Below are positions 25,933 through 36,087 of a stretch of 64,000 nucleotides of DNA, piece by piece (within the stretch, counting starts at the first letter, position 1; the number at the start of each line of letters is the position of its first letter). This stretch comes from an uncultured Pluralibacter sp. (GTDB lineage Bacteria > Pseudomonadota > Gammaproteobacteria > Enterobacterales > Enterobacteriaceae): assembly GCF_913775985.1 (NCBI RefSeq), contig NZ_CAJYMB010000124.1:1-64000 (forward strand), read 5' to 3'. The notes beneath the pieces were generated by a model. The model was not told the DNA's origin. It saw nothing but the letters and a program-made list of their open reading frames with translations, and made no database searches. The translations under genes and the position numbers were made by a program.

Positions 25933-27081
25933 ATGAAAGCATTACACTTTGGCGCAGGTAACATTGGCCGCGGCTTTATTGGCAAACTGCTGGCGGACGC
26001 CGGTATCTCCCTGACGTTTGCCGACGTTAACCAGACGGTGCTGGACGCGCTCAACGCCCGCCACAGCTATCAGGTTCACGTGGTCGGAGAACAGGAGCAG
26101 GTGGACACCGTCTCCGGCGTCAGCGCCGTCAGCAGCATCGGCGACGAGGTTATCGATCTGATTGCAAACGTCGACCTGGTCACTACCGCGGTGGGTCCGG
26201 TGGTGCTGGAGCGTATTGCGCCGGCCATCGCTAAAGGCCTCAGCAAGCGCCGGGCCGCGGGCAACACCGCGCCGCTGAATATCATCGCCTGTGAAAACAT
26301 GGTGCGCGGCACGACCCAGCTGAAAGGCCACGTTGACGCCGCGCTGGCGGAAGAGGACAAAGCCTGGGTCGCCGAACACGTCGGCTTCGTCGACTCTGCC
26401 GTAGACCGCATCGTACCGCCGTCGGCCTCCGCCACGCAGGATCCGCTGGAAGTGACCGTGGAAACCTTCAGCGAGTGGATCGTTGATGAAACCCAGTTCA
26501 AAGGCCCGCTGCCGGCGATCCCGGGTATGGAACTTACCAACAACCTGATGGCGTTTGTTGAGCGTAAACTCTTCACCCTGAACACCGGGCATGCTATAAC
26601 CGCCTACCTCGGCAAGCAGGCAGGCCTGCAAACCATTCGCGAAGCGATTCTGGATACGGCGATCCGCGCGGTGGTGAAAGGCGCGATGGAAGAGAGCGGC
26701 GCGGTGCTGATTAAGCGCTACGGCTTTGATGCTGACATGCACGCGGCCTATATCCAGAAAATCCTTGGCCGCTTTGAAAACCCGTTCCTGCAAGATGACG
26801 TTGAGCGGGTAGGACGCCAGCCGCTGCGCAAGCTGAGCGCCGGCGATCGCCTGATCAAGCCGCTGCTGGGCACCCTGGAGTACGGTCTGCCCCACGCCAA
26901 CCTGATCAAGGGCATCGCCGCTGCCATGCACTACCGCAGCGCGGAAGATCCGCAGGCGCAGGAGCTGGAAGCGCTGATTAACGCTAAAGGTCCGCAGGCG
27001 GCGCTGGCTGAAATCTCCGGGCTGGATGCCCACAGCGACGTTGTCGTTGAAGCCGTTAACGACTATAACGCCAGCCGATGA
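25933..27081 (+). CDS. mtlD: Mannitol-1-phosphate 5-dehydrogenase
   Basis: 382 residues from the second of two adjacent ATGs (25933; the first at 25930 would add one Met). Rossmann motif at the N-terminus ([17 protein letters not shown]), then the polyol-specific dehydrogenase block [16 protein letters not shown] and the catalytic lysine region [20 protein letters not shown]. It oxidises mannitol 1-phosphate to fructose 6-phosphate with NAD. Its stop overlaps the mtlR start by 4 nt. Confidence 0.98.
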   Translation: MKALHFGAGNIGRGFIGKLLADAGISLTFADVNQTVLDALNARHSYQVHVVGEQEQVDTVSGVSAVSSIGDEVIDLIANVDLVTTAVGPVVLERIAPAIAKGLSKRRAAGNTAPLNIIACENMVRGTTQLKGHVDAALAEEDKAWVAEHVGFVDSAVDRIVPPSASATQDPLEVTVETFSEWIVDETQFKGPLPAIPGMELTNNLMAFVERKLFTLNTGHAITAYLGKQAGLQTIREAILDTAIRAVVKGAMEESGAVLIKRYGFDADMHAAYIQKILGRFENPFLQDDVERVGRQPLRKLSAGDRLIKPLLGTLEYGLPHANLIKGIAAAMHYRSAEDPQAQELEALINAKGPQAALAEISGLDAHSDVVVEAVNDYNASR

Positions 27082-27671
27082 TGCCCGATCCGGTGCTGTC
27101 CGGCGGGCAGCACCTCATCAACAGATTGTCAGATATGCAGGCAATAATGGAACAAACCCAGGCTTTTGAAAATCGGGTGCTTGAGCGTCTGAACGGCGGT
27201 AAAACCGTCCGAAGCTTCCTGATAGCCGCGGTCGAGCTGCTGACAGAAGCGGTGAACATGCTGGTGCTTCAGGTCTTTCGCAAAGACGATTACGCGGTAA
27301 AGTACGCCGTGGAGCCGCTGCTGGACGGCGAAGGCCCGCTGGGCAATCTGTCGGTACGCCTGAAGCTTATCTACGGCCTGGGCGTTATCAACCGGGCCGA
27401 GTATGAAGATGCCGAGCTGCTGATGGCCCTGCGCGAAGAGCTTAATTACGACGGCAGCGACTACGCCTTCACCGATGACGAGATCCTCGGCCCCCTGGGC
27501 GAGCTGCACTGTGTTGACGCCCTGCCCCCGCAGCCGCATTTTGACAGCAGCGACGCTGAACTCTACGACATGCAGCGCCAGCGCTATCAGCAGGTGGTGC
27601 GCTCAACAATGGTCCTTTCACTGACAGAGCTGATCTCGCGTATCAGCCTGAAAAAAGCCTTTCAGAAGTAG
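27078..27671 (+). CDS. mtlR: Mannitol operon repressor
   Basis: 197 residues. Clear MtlR orthologue: [21 protein letters not shown] near residue 16, the central [19 protein letters not shown], and [20 protein letters not shown] at the end. The first 15 residues differ from E. coli, and a start at 27081 is also possible. MtlR represses mtlADR; structural work shows an all-helical fold without a classic helix-turn-helix. The ATGA overlap with mtlD indicates translational coupling. The next gene is convergent, with one base between stops. Confidence 0.95.
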   Translation: MMPDPVLSGGQHLINRLSDMQAIMEQTQAFENRVLERLNGGKTVRSFLIAAVELLTEAVNMLVLQVFRKDDYAVKYAVEPLLDGEGPLGNLSVRLKLIYGLGVINRAEYEDAELLMALREELNYDGSDYAFTDDEILGPLGELHCVDALPPQPHFDSSDAELYDMQRQRYQQVVRSTMVLSLTELISRISLKKAFQK

Positions 27672-27672
27672 C

Positions 27673-28581
27673 TTATCCTCTCTTCCCTTCCGAGCAGCAG
27701 GTCAGCCCTTTGGCGTAGCCAATAAAATCCGCCAGCGCGCCGTTTTTACCGCGCCGCTTCCAGATTAAGGTAAGCGTAGTGGTCGCCTCGGCATCCTCCA
27801 GCGCGCAGTAGCTGACGTCAGTCATCATCACCGACCGCTGGGTCTCCGGCACCAGCGCCACGCCCATTCCGGTTGACGCCAGGCTAATGGCCACCGACAC
27901 GTCGCGGGTGAGCTGTACCTTTCCCGGTACAAATCCCGCCCGCTCGCAGGCGCGCAGCACCGACCAGCCCAGCCCGATTCCCGGCGGATCGTCCTGGATC
28001 AGAAACGGCATATCGGCGAGGGCGGCGAGGTCGATCCTGGAGGTGCCCGCCAGCGGATGATCGTAGGGCAGCGCCGCCACCAGCGGGCGGGTAGCTACGT
28101 CGAGATACTCCAGCTCGTGGCTTCGCGGCACCGGGGAGCGCACGAGGCCAAAATCGAGCTGGCCCTCCCTCAGCAGCGCCAGCTGGCTGTTAACATTATG
28201 TTCTTCAATCGAGACCCGGATCCCGGGATGCTGCCTGCGGTAACCGTTAATTAACAGCGGCATTGCCGGATCGAGAATCGAGGAGCCGACATAGCCGAGC
28301 GTGATCTGCCCCTGAAAACCCGCGCGCAGGCTGCCGGCACGCTCCTGGAAAGCGCGATAGTGCTCCAGCACGCTCTGCGCTTTTTCCACCAGCTGCCGGC
28401 CTTCAAACGTCAGGGCCACGTTGCGCTTATCGCGGTTAAACAGGGCCAGGCCGAGGCTCGACTCCAGGCTTTTAATCTGTTGGCTGAGCGCCGGCTGGGC
28501 GATATTAAGCCGCAGCGCGGCCCTGCCAAAGTGCAGCTCTTCGGCCAGCACCACAAACGCGCGCAACTGTCGATATTCCAC
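27673..28581 (-). CDS. LysR-family regulator of the adjacent decarboxylase gene
   Basis: 302 residues. Typical CatR/BenM-like N-terminus (MEYRQLRAFVVLAEELHFGRAALRLNIAQPALSQQIKSLE), and the effector domain with GYVGSSILDPAMPLLINGYR. This subgroup often senses aromatic acids. It is divergent from the UbiD-family gene at 28734, with 152 bases between starts and an AT-rich T-N11-A type dyad at 28598-28616. It lies between mtlR and yibL, where K-12 has no such genes. The aromatic effector is inferred from family and neighbour only. Confidence 0.88.
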   Translation of the reverse strand: MEYRQLRAFVVLAEELHFGRAALRLNIAQPALSQQIKSLESSLGLALFNRDKRNVALTFEGRQLVEKAQSVLEHYRAFQERAGSLRAGFQGQITLGYVGSSILDPAMPLLINGYRRQHPGIRVSIEEHNVNSQLALLREGQLDFGLVRSPVPRSHELEYLDVATRPLVAALPYDHPLAGTSRIDLAALADMPFLIQDDPPGIGLGWSVLRACERAGFVPGKVQLTRDVSVAISLASTGMGVALVPETQRSVMMTDVSYCALEDAEATTTLTLIWKRRGKNGALADFIGYAKGLTCCSEGKRG

Positions 28582-28597
28582 GGCGACCTCGCTGAAC

Positions 28598-28616
28598 TAA
28601 TAAAAAATACTTATTA
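28598..28616. promoter_or_regulatory. Candidate LysR-type operator
   Basis: TAATAA (28598) and TTATTA (ending 28616) are inverted around seven bases, giving a T-N11-A pattern typical of LysR sites, 17 bases upstream of the lysR start and 118 before the decarboxylase start. AT-rich content makes chance possible. Confidence 0.45.
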
Positions 28617-28733
28617 AATATAGCAAGTTTAATATTGGATTTTTACTGCCGACCGCCGTGAAAATAAACCCTACAAACAATAAGCGTGCTCTTCCAACAG
28701 CGCGCGCAAAAATAACGATGAGAGGAAAATTTA

Positions 28734-30221
28734 ATGTCTGAACATGCACCCGTTAACGATTTACGCTCGGCGCTGGCCCTACTTGACCGCTACGGCGACG
28801 AACTGATCGGCACCGATGAACCCGTCGATCCTGCTGCTGAACTCTCCGGCGTGTACCGCTACGTCGGCGCGCACGGCACGGTGATGCGCCCAACCCGCGT
28901 GGGCCCGGCCATGATCTTTAACCGTATCAAAGGTTACGACGACATGCGGGTGCTGATTGGCCTGCTCTGCTCCCGCCGGCGCGTGGCGCGCCTGTTCGGC
29001 ACCGAGCCGGAAAAGCTGGCCTTCCTGCTGAAGGACTCGGTCGCCAATCCTATTGCGCCGGTGGTTATTCCGCGCGAGCAGGCGAAGTGCCAGGAGGTGG
29101 TGCACCTGGCCTCGGATCCGGACTTTGATATCCTGAAAATTCTGCCTGCTCCCACCAACACGCCGGAAGACGCGGGCCCCTATTTCACCCTCGGCATGTG
29201 TTACGCCGCCGACCCCGAAACCGGCGAGCACGACGTGACCATCCACCGCCTGTGCGTGCAGGGCAGAGATGAAATTTCGATGTATTTCGTACCCGGCCGC
29301 CATCTCGACGTTTTCCGCCAGAAAGCGGAAGCCGCCGGCAAGCCGCTGCCGATTTCGGTCAGCATCGGCGTAGATCCGGCCATTGAGATTGGCGCCTGCT
29401 TCGAACCGCCTACCACACCGCTGGGCTTTGACGAGCTGTCGATAGCCGGCAGCCTGCGCAACCGGCCAGTGGAGCTGACCGAATGCATCACCGTCGGCGC
29501 CCGGGCCATCGCTAACGCTGAGATTGTGATTGAAGGGGAGCTACTGCCGAACTACCGCGTGCAGGAGGACCAGCATACCCACACCGGCAAAGCGATGCCG
29601 GAATTTCCGGGGTACACCGGCGAAGCGCAGGCCGCCGTGCCGGTAATTAAAGTGAAAGCCATTACCCACCGCCGCCATCCGATCCTGCAAACCTGCATCG
29701 GCCCGAGCGACGAACACACTAATCTGGCGGGCATTCCTACCGAAGCCAGCATTCTGCAAATGGTGGAGCGCGCCCTGCCGGGCTTCGTGCAGAACGTACA
29801 CTGCCCGTCGCCGGGCACCGGCAAATACCTGGCGGTGATTCAGGTGAAAAAACGCTTCGCCGGAGACGAAGGGCGCCAGCGCCAGGCCGCCCTGCTGGCC
29901 TTCGCGGCGTTCTCCGAGCTGAAGCACGTCATGCTGGTGGACGAGGACGTGGATATTTTCGATATGAATGACGTGATGTGGGCGATGACTACCCGCTACC
30001 AGGGCGATGCCAGCACGGTGTTTATTCCCGGCGTGCGCTGCCATCCTCTCGACCCGTCGTCGGACCCGGCCTTCAGCCCGTCGATTCGCGATCGCGGCAT
30101 CGCCTGCAAGACCATTTTCGACTGCACGGTGCCCTACGACATGAAACACAGCTTCCGGCGCAGCGCGTTTATGGACGTGGACGTAGAACGCTTCATTCCC
30201 GGCTTTAATCGCAAAAAATAG
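28734..30221 (+). CDS. UbiD-family decarboxylase (AroY/LpdC type)
   Basis: 495 residues. Strong similarity over the whole length to gallate decarboxylase LpdC and protocatechuate decarboxylase AroY: VDPAAELSGVYRYVGAHGTV, GPAMIFNRIKGYDDMRVL, PAPTNTPEDAGPYFTLG, VTIHRLCVQGRDE, EFPGYTGEA, GIPTEASIL and VDEDVDIFDMNDVMWAM. These enzymes use prenylated FMN to decarboxylate phenolic acids non-oxidatively (gallate to pyrogallol, protocatechuate to catechol). The flavin prenyltransferase (UbiX/LpdB) and LpdD-type partners are not next to it, so it would depend on a UbiX encoded elsewhere. Substrate choice between protocatechuate, gallate and relatives cannot be read from sequence. AGAGGAAAA precedes the ATG. 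Confidence 0.88.
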   Translation: MSEHAPVNDLRSALALLDRYGDELIGTDEPVDPAAELSGVYRYVGAHGTVMRPTRVGPAMIFNRIKGYDDMRVLIGLLCSRRRVARLFGTEPEKLAFLLKDSVANPIAPVVIPREQAKCQEVVHLASDPDFDILKILPAPTNTPEDAGPYFTLGMCYAADPETGEHDVTIHRLCVQGRDEISMYFVPGRHLDVFRQKAEAAGKPLPISVSIGVDPAIEIGACFEPPTTPLGFDELSIAGSLRNRPVELTECITVGARAIANAEIVIEGELLPNYRVQEDQHTHTGKAMPEFPGYTGEAQAAVPVIKVKAITHRRHPILQTCIGPSDEHTNLAGIPTEASILQMVERALPGFVQNVHCPSPGTGKYLAVIQVKKRFAGDEGRQRQAALLAFAAFSELKHVMLVDEDVDIFDMNDVMWAMTTRYQGDASTVFIPGVRCHPLDPSSDPAFSPSIRDRGIACKTIFDCTVPYDMKHSFRRSAFMDVDVERFIPGFNRKK

Positions 30222-30331
30222 CGGGTATTCGCTGCAGATTAGCTAAAATTCATCGCCGTGGACTATCAGTCGCGGCGCTCAGCGCATACTATAGGCCATC
30301 GATACACTTTTACGACACGTAGCCCGAAACC

Positions 30332-30694
30332 ATGAAAGAAGTTGAAAAGAACGAAATCAAGCGCCTGAGCGATCGCCTCGACGCCATCCGCCACCAGCAG
30401 GCCGATATGCCGCTGGTAGATGCCGCCGATAAATATGCCGAACTTGAGAAAGAGAAAGAGACTATCGAGGCGGAAATCATCCGCCTGCGCGGCGTGCAGA
30501 GCCAGAAGCTGAGTAAAGAAGCGCAGAAGCTGATGGCGATGCCGTACCGCCGCGCCATCACCAAAAAAGAGCAGGCCGATATGGGCAAGCTGAAGAAAAG
30601 CGTGCGCGGCCTGGTGGTGGTGCACCCCATGACCGCCCTTGGCCGGGAAATGTCCCTCGAAGAGATGACGGGATTCTCGAAGACCGAGTTCTGA
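30332..30694 (+). CDS. yibL: YibL family protein
   Basis: 120 residues, orthologous in sequence and position (before lldP) to E. coli YibL. The first 70 residues are charged and likely helical or coiled-coil ([30 protein letters not shown]). The C-terminal part is basic ([22 protein letters not shown]). YibL has been reported associated with ribosomes in E. coli; its role is not settled. A strong terminator follows the stop. Confidence 0.92.
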   Translation: MKEVEKNEIKRLSDRLDAIRHQQADMPLVDAADKYAELEKEKETIEAEIIRLRGVQSQKLSKEAQKLMAMPYRRAITKKEQADMGKLKKSVRGLVVVHPMTALGREMSLEEMTGFSKTEF

Positions 30695-30711
30695 TCGCCG
30701 CCTCTCGCAAG

Positions 30712-30738
30712 GCCCTCTTCCACGAAGAGGGCTTTTTT
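30712..30738 (+). terminator. Rho-independent terminator after yibL
   Basis: GCCCTCTTC (30712-30720) pairs with GAAGAGGGC (30724-30732) around CAC, followed by six T. Confidence 0.95.
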
Positions 30739-30751
30739 CTTACCTCGCCGA

Positions 30752-30767
30752 AATTGGCCCTACCAAT
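30752..30767 (+). promoter_or_regulatory. LldR operator O1-like site
   Basis: AATTGGCCCTACCAAT is a near-palindrome of the GntR/FadR-type pattern (TTGG...CCAA) that LldR binds upstream of the lld promoter in E. coli. It lies about 200 bases before lldP and pairs in style with the downstream site at 30879. Confidence 0.82.
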
Positions 30768-30878
30768 ATCCCTTTAATCTGTACACCTCCTCACAGATCT
30801 GCAAGATAGCGCAACAGCCACGTTGCTAAGAAGCAACATCTGATTAACCATTCGTTGTCATTAACCCTACACTGCACT

Positions 30879-30893
30879 ATTGGCAGGGCCAAT
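30879..30893 (+). promoter_or_regulatory. LldR operator O2-like site
   Basis: ATTGGCAGGGCCAAT has the same TTGG...CCAA dyad as the site at 30752, 127 bases away. In E. coli LldR bridges two such operators and the promoter lies between them; the layout here is the same. Confidence 0.82.
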
Positions 30894-30964
30894 TTTACAT
30901 TACGTGCGTATTAAGACGGGCAAAGACCCGGTCGCGCAATGTGGGCCCCACTGGAGACCTCTGC

Positions 30965-32620
30965 ATGAATCTGTGGCAACAAAACTACGATCCCGCCGGC
31001 AATATCTGGCTCTCCAGCCTGGTTGCCGCGCTGCCTATTCTGTTCTTCTTCTTTGCCCTGATTAAGCTCAAGCTCAAAGGCTACGTGGCGGCCAGCGTTA
31101 CGGTGCTGATCGCCCTGGCGGTGGCGCTGCTGTTTTATAAGATGCCGGTGGATCGCGCGCTGGCGTCGGTGGTGTACGGTTTCCTCTACGGGCTCTGGCC
31201 GATTGCCTGGATAATTATCGCGGCGGTGTTCGTCTACAAAATCTCGGTGAAAACCGGGCAGTTCGACATTATCCGCTCCTCTATCCTCTCCATTACGCCG
31301 GACCAGCGCCTGCAGATGCTGATCGTCGGCTTCTCTTTCGGGGCCTTCCTGGAAGGGGCCGCCGGCTTCGGCGCGCCGGTGGCCATCACCGCAGCGCTGC
31401 TGGTGGGGCTGGGCTTTAATCCGCTGTACGCCGCCGGGCTGTGCCTGATTGTCAATACCGCGCCGGTGGCGTTCGGCGCGATGGGGATTCCGATTCTGGT
31501 AGCCGGGCAGGTAACGGGGCTCGACAGCTTCCAGATTGGCCAGATGGTAGGCCGCCAGCTGCCGTTCCTGACGATTATTGTCCTGTTCTGGATCATGGCG
31601 ATTATGGACGGCTGGCGCGGCATTAAAGAGACATGGCCGGCGGTAATCGTCGCCGGCGGCTCGTTTGCCGTTGCCCAGTTCCTGAGTTCCAACTTCCTCG
31701 GCCCGGAACTGCCGGACATCATCTCATCGCTGGTATCGCTGGTGTGCCTGACGCTGTTCCTCAAGCGCTGGAAGCCGGTGCGCATTTTCCGCTTCGGCGA
31801 CATGGGCGCTTCGCAGGTAGACATGACGCTGGCGCAAACCAAATACAGCGCCGGGCAGATTATTCGCGCCTGGTCGCCGTTCCTGTTCCTCACCGCCACC
31901 GTGACGCTGTGGAGCATTCCGCCGTTTAAAGCGCTGTTCGCTCCGGGCGGCGCGCTGTACGACTGGGTGATTGCCGTACCGGTGCCGATGCTCGATAAGC
32001 TGGTTGCCCGCATGCCGCCGGTGGTCAGCGAGGCCACGCCGTATGCCGCAGTCTTTAAGCTCGACTGGCTCTCCGCGACCGGCACCGCCATTCTGTTCGC
32101 CGCGCTGCTCTCCATCATCAAACTGCGCATGAAGCCGCGCGACGCCATTGCCACCTTCAGCCTGACGCTGAAGGAGCTGGCGCTGCCCATCTACTCTATC
32201 GGCATGGTGCTGGCGTTTGCCTTTATCTCGAACTACTCCGGCCTGTCGTCTACCCTGGCGCTGGCGCTGGCCCACACCGGCAGCGCGTTTCCGTTCTTCT
32301 CGCCGTTCCTCGGCTGGCTGGGCGTGTTCCTGACCGGATCGGATACCTCCTCCAACGCGCTGTTTGCCGCGCTGCAGGCCACCGCCGCCCAGCAGATTGG
32401 CGTCTCGGACCTGCTGATGGTGGCGGCCAACACCACCGGCGGCGTGACCGGCAAGATGATTTCGCCGCAGTCCATCGCCATTGCCTGCGCGGCGGTGGGG
32501 CTGGTGGGCAAGGAGTCGGACCTGTTCCGCTTTACCGTTAAGCACAGCCTGATTTTCACCTGTATGGTGGGGCTGATTACCACCCTGCAGGCCTATGTTT
32601 TAACCTGGATGATCCCATGA
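30965..32620 (+). CDS. lldP: L-lactate permease
   Basis: 551 residues from the ATG at 30965 ([19 protein letters not shown]), equal to E. coli LldP; GGAG is eight bases upstream, and the longer open frame is not conserved. About 12-14 hydrophobic segments; LctP-family blocks [34 protein letters not shown] and [16 protein letters not shown]. It imports lactate (and glycolate) with protons. First gene of lldPRD; its stop overlaps lldR (ATGA). Confidence 0.97.
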   Translation: MNLWQQNYDPAGNIWLSSLVAALPILFFFFALIKLKLKGYVAASVTVLIALAVALLFYKMPVDRALASVVYGFLYGLWPIAWIIIAAVFVYKISVKTGQFDIIRSSILSITPDQRLQMLIVGFSFGAFLEGAAGFGAPVAITAALLVGLGFNPLYAAGLCLIVNTAPVAFGAMGIPILVAGQVTGLDSFQIGQMVGRQLPFLTIIVLFWIMAIMDGWRGIKETWPAVIVAGGSFAVAQFLSSNFLGPELPDIISSLVSLVCLTLFLKRWKPVRIFRFGDMGASQVDMTLAQTKYSAGQIIRAWSPFLFLTATVTLWSIPPFKALFAPGGALYDWVIAVPVPMLDKLVARMPPVVSEATPYAAVFKLDWLSATGTAILFAALLSIIKLRMKPRDAIATFSLTLKELALPIYSIGMVLAFAFISNYSGLSSTLALALAHTGSAFPFFSPFLGWLGVFLTGSDTSSNALFAALQATAAQQIGVSDLLMVAANTTGGVTGKMISPQSIAIACAAVGLVGKESDLFRFTVKHSLIFTCMVGLITTLQAYVLTWMIP

Positions 32621-33393
32621 TAGTGATGCCACGGCGCCTCGCGGACGATGTTGCAGACCGCATTCGGGCGCTGATTAACGAACAGCAGCTGGAGGCGGGC
32701 ATGAGATTACCCGCCGAACGCCAGCTGGCAATCCGGCTCGGCGTCTCCCGCAACTCGCTGCGGGAGGCGCTGGCGAAGCTGGTAAGCGAGGGACTTTTGC
32801 TAAGCCGCCGCGGCGGCGGCACCTTCGTGCGCTGGCAGCACGAGCCCTGGTCTGAGCAGAATATTGTTCAGCCCCTGAAGGGCCTGCTGGCGGACGATCC
32901 GGATTACAGCTTTGATATTCTCGAAGCCCGCCACGCCATCGAGGGCAGCACCGCCTGGCACGCGGCGCTGCGGGCCTCCGACGCCGATAAAGAAAAAATT
33001 CGCCTCTGTTTCGAGGCGACACTGGTTGACGATCCGGACCTCGCCTCCCAGGCCGACGTCCGCTTCCACCTCGCCATTGCCGAAGCGTCGCACAACGTGG
33101 TGCTGCTGCAGACCATGCGCGGCTTCTTCGATCTGCTCCAGTCCTCGGTGAAGCAGAGCCGCCAGCGCATGTACCAGGTGCCGCCGGTTTTCGCCGGACT
33201 CACCGAGCAGCACCAGTCCATTCTCGACGCCATCCTGCGCGGCGACGCCGACGGCGCTCGCCAGGCCATGATGGCCCACCTCAGTTTTGTTCATACCACC
33301 ATTAAGCAGTTTGACGAAGACAGGGCCCGCCAGGCACGCATCACCCGCCTGCCCGGCGACGCCGACATTTCTTCAGGGGAGAAAAACCGATGA
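32617..33393 (+). CDS. lldR: L-lactate-responsive regulator LldR
   Basis: 258 residues. GntR/FadR subfamily: N-terminal winged helix ([21 protein letters not shown] followed by [10 protein letters not shown]) and an all-helical FCD effector domain ([31 protein letters not shown]). It represses or activates lldPRD depending on L-lactate, through the two TTGG...CCAA sites upstream of lldP. Translation is coupled at both ends: 4-nt overlaps with lldP and lldD. Confidence 0.96.
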   Translation: MIVMPRRLADDVADRIRALINEQQLEAGMRLPAERQLAIRLGVSRNSLREALAKLVSEGLLLSRRGGGTFVRWQHEPWSEQNIVQPLKGLLADDPDYSFDILEARHAIEGSTAWHAALRASDADKEKIRLCFEATLVDDPDLASQADVRFHLAIAEASHNVVLLQTMRGFFDLLQSSVKQSRQRMYQVPPVFAGLTEQHQSILDAILRGDADGARQAMMAHLSFVHTTIKQFDEDRARQARITRLPGDADISSGEKNR

Positions 33394-34577
33394 TTATTTC
33401 CGCAGCAAGCGACTACCGGGCGGCCGCGAAACGCACTCTGCCGCCGTTTCTGTTCCACTATATCGACGGCGGCGCCTACGCCGAACACACGCTGCGCCGC
33501 AACGTCGAGGATCTTTCCCAGGTGGCGCTGCGCCAGCGGGTGCTGAACAACATGTCCGATCTGAGCCTTGAGACCCGGCTGTTTAACGAAACGCTGTCGA
33601 TGCCGGTGGCCCTTGGCCCGGTCGGCCTGTGCGGCATGTACGCCCGGCGCGGTGAAGTGCAGGCGTCGGCGGCAGCGGATGCCAAAGGCATTCCGTTCAC
33701 CCTCTCTACGGTTTCCGTCTGCCCCATTGAAGAGGTGGCGCCAAAACTTAGCCGCCCGATGTGGTTCCAGCTGTACGTCCTGCGGGATCGCGGCTTTATG
33801 CGCAACGCGCTGGAGCGCGCCAAGGCCGCGGGCTGCTCAACGCTGGTGTTTACCGTAGATATGCCCACACCCGGCGCGCGCTACCGGGACGCCCACTCCG
33901 GGATGAGCGGCCCGAACGCCGCCATGCGCCGCTATCTGCAGGCCGTTACCCATCCCAAATGGGCGTGGGACGTGGGCCTCAACGGCCGCCCGCACGATCT
34001 CGGCAATATTTCCGCTTATCTCGGCAAGCCCACCGGACTGGAAGACTATATCGGCTGGCTGGCGAACAACTTCGATCCGTCAATTTCGTGGAAAGACCTG
34101 GAGTGGATCCGCGAATTCTGGGACGGCCCGATGGTGATCAAAGGGATCCTCGATCCGGATGACGCCCGCGACGCGGTGCGCTTCGGCGCGGACGGGATTA
34201 TTGTCTCCAACCACGGCGGCCGCCAGCTGGACGGCGTGCTCTCGTCCGCCCGCGCTCTGCCCGCCATTGCCGATGCGGTGAAGGGAGACATCACGGTGAT
34301 GGCCGACAGCGGCATCCGCAACGGTCTGGACGTGGTGCGGATGATTGCGCTGGGCGCCGACACGGTGCTGCTGGGCCGCGCCTACCTGTACGCACTGGCT
34401 ACCGCCGGGCAGGCCGGGGTGGCAAACCTGCTGGATCTGATTGAAAAAGAGATGCGGGTGGCGATGACGCTCACCGGCGCGAAGACGATCCGCGATATTA
34501 CCCGCGACTCGCTGGTGCAGGAAGCCACCGCGCTCAACGCGGCGCTGGCGCCGCTGGCCCACGGAGATGCGGCCTGA
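33390..34577 (+). CDS. lldD: L-lactate dehydrogenase (quinone, FMN)
   Basis: 395 residues. FMN-dependent alpha-hydroxy acid dehydrogenase: substrate/FMN residues in [16 protein letters not shown] and [12 protein letters not shown], and the catalytic histidine in [12 protein letters not shown] followed by [20 protein letters not shown]. It oxidises L-lactate to pyruvate at the membrane and feeds electrons to quinone. GGGGAG is well spaced before the ATG that overlaps the lldR stop. Last gene of the operon. Confidence 0.97.
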   Translation: MIISAASDYRAAAKRTLPPFLFHYIDGGAYAEHTLRRNVEDLSQVALRQRVLNNMSDLSLETRLFNETLSMPVALGPVGLCGMYARRGEVQASAAADAKGIPFTLSTVSVCPIEEVAPKLSRPMWFQLYVLRDRGFMRNALERAKAAGCSTLVFTVDMPTPGARYRDAHSGMSGPNAAMRRYLQAVTHPKWAWDVGLNGRPHDLGNISAYLGKPTGLEDYIGWLANNFDPSISWKDLEWIREFWDGPMVIKGILDPDDARDAVRFGADGIIVSNHGGRQLDGVLSSARALPAIADAVKGDITVMADSGIRNGLDVVRMIALGADTVLLGRAYLYALATAGQAGVANLLDLIEKEMRVAMTLTGAKTIRDITRDSLVQEATALNAALAPLAHGDAA

Positions 34578-34685
34578 TAAAACAGACCCGGCTCCGCTGG
34601 CGGAGTCGGGTATCCTGCCCGCGCGATCCTCTTTCCCTGCCGCTGCGGATTTCTGCTATCCTGCCCGCCGTCAAAAGGGGGCAGC

Positions 34686-35156
34686 ATGCTTAACATCGTC
34701 TTATTTGAACCTGAGATCCCGCCGAACACCGGCAACATCATCCGCCTGTGCGCCAACACCGGCTTTCGCCTGCACATCATCGAGCCGATGGGGTTTGCCT
34801 GGGACGACAAGCGCCTGCGCCGCGCCGGGCTGGATTACCACGAGTTTGCCGCCGTAAAGCGCCATCGCGACATGGCAGCATTTATGGCCGCCGAAAACCC
34901 GCAGCGCCTGTTTGCCCTGACCACCAAGGGTACGCCCGCACACAGCGCGGTAGGCTATCAGGCCGGGGACTATATGATGTTTGGTCCGGAAACCCGCGGC
35001 CTGCCGGGAACGACTCTCGACGCGCTGCCGCCGGAGCAGAAGATCCGCATTCCGATGATGCCGGACAGCCGCAGCATGAACCTGTCTAACGCGGTGTCGG
35101 TAGTGGTATACGAGGCGTGGCGCCAGCTGGGCTATGCCGGCGCGGTGCTACGCTAG
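34686..35156 (+). CDS. trmL: tRNA (cytidine/uridine-2'-O-)-methyltransferase TrmL
   Basis: 156 residues. SPOUT methyltransferase with the trefoil-knot motifs [19 protein letters not shown] (motif 1), [10 protein letters not shown] (motif 2) and [24 protein letters not shown] (motif 3). It methylates position 34 of the tRNA(Leu) isoacceptors. GGGGGCAGC precedes the ATG. Same place as in K-12, convergent with cysE; a TAGCCTG/CAGGCTA hairpin at its stop has no T-run. Confidence 0.96.
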   Translation: MLNIVLFEPEIPPNTGNIIRLCANTGFRLHIIEPMGFAWDDKRLRRAGLDYHEFAAVKRHRDMAAFMAAENPQRLFALTTKGTPAHSAVGYQAGDYMMFGPETRGLPGTTLDALPPEQKIRIPMMPDSRSMNLSNAVSVVVYEAWRQLGYAGAVLR

Positions 35157-35202
35157 CCTGTTATCAGGCTACAGGGGCAGAGGAGAGTAAGCGGAGGCGG
35201 TA

Positions 35203-36024
35203 TCAGATCCCGTCGCCGTACTCAAAGGTGTGGTGGATGCCGTTAAAGTGCTGATCCATATCCATTGAGGGTTTGTCGCTGTCGGGCTTGCCGACGATGC
35301 GCGCCGGCACCCCTGCGGCGGTGGTGTGCGGCGGAACCGGCTGCAGCACCACCGAGCCGGCACCGATCTTGGCGCCCGCGCCCACTTCAATATTGCCGAG
35401 AATTTTCGCTCCGGCGCCAATCATCACGCCTTCGCGAATTTTCGGGTGGCGATCGCCGCTGGTTTTCCCCGTCCCGCCGAGCGTCACGGACTGCAGAATC
35501 GAGACGTCGTTTTCAATCACCGCCGTTTCCCCCACCACAATGCCGGTGGCGTGGTCGAGCATGATCCCGCGGCCGATTTTCGCCGCCGGGTGAATATCCA
35601 CCTGGAAACTCACCGACACTTCGTTCTGCAGGAAGATAGCCAGCGCCTGACGCCCCTGATGCCACAGCCAGTGGCCGATGCGATAGGCCTGCAGGGCGTG
35701 GAAACCTTTGAGGTAGAGCAGCGGCGTGGAGTATTTATCGACGGCGGGATCGCGGGTGCGCACGGCCTGAATATCGCAGGCGGCGGAGGCAATCATCTCG
35801 GGATCGGCGGCGTAGGCCTCCTCCACCACTTCGCGAATGGCTATGGCGGGCATGATCGGAGACGCGAGCTTATTCGCGAGCATGTAGCTCAGGGCGCTGC
35901 CGAGGTTTTCGTGCTTGAGCAGGGTTGCGTGGTAAAAACTGGCCAGCATCGGCTCACAGTCGGCCAGCGCCCGGGCTTCAGCTTTGATATTGTTCCAGAC
36001 AATGTCCAGTTCTTCACACGGCAT
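35203..36024 (-). CDS. cysE: Serine acetyltransferase
   Basis: 273 residues. An N-terminal helical domain is followed from about 140 by the left-handed beta-helix of hexapeptide repeats: VDIHPAAKIGRGIMLDHATG (catalytic His/Asp region), VVGETAVIENDVSI and IGAGAKILGNIEVGAGAKIG. It acetylates serine for cysteine synthesis and is feedback-inhibited by cysteine. Last gene of the leftward yibN-grxC-secB-gpsA-cysE group. Confidence 0.97.
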   Translation of the reverse strand: MPCEELDIVWNNIKAEARALADCEPMLASFYHATLLKHENLGSALSYMLANKLASPIMPAIAIREVVEEAYAADPEMIASAACDIQAVRTRDPAVDKYSTPLLYLKGFHALQAYRIGHWLWHQGRQALAIFLQNEVSVSFQVDIHPAAKIGRGIMLDHATGIVVGETAVIENDVSILQSVTLGGTGKTSGDRHPKIREGVMIGAGAKILGNIEVGAGAKIGAGSVVLQPVPPHTTAAGVPARIVGKPDSDKPSMDMDQHFNGIHHTFEYGDGI

Positions 36025-36087
36025 GGCTAACTCCAGAGACGATAAAAACGCCCGGCCAGCGCGGCGCTGGTCGGGTCATTCAGGTGG

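Noticed and set aside
35154-35171. TAGCCTG/CAGGCTA hairpin at the trmL stop as a terminator
   Set aside because: A real dyad, but only 7 bp with no T-run on either strand; too weak to list as a terminator.
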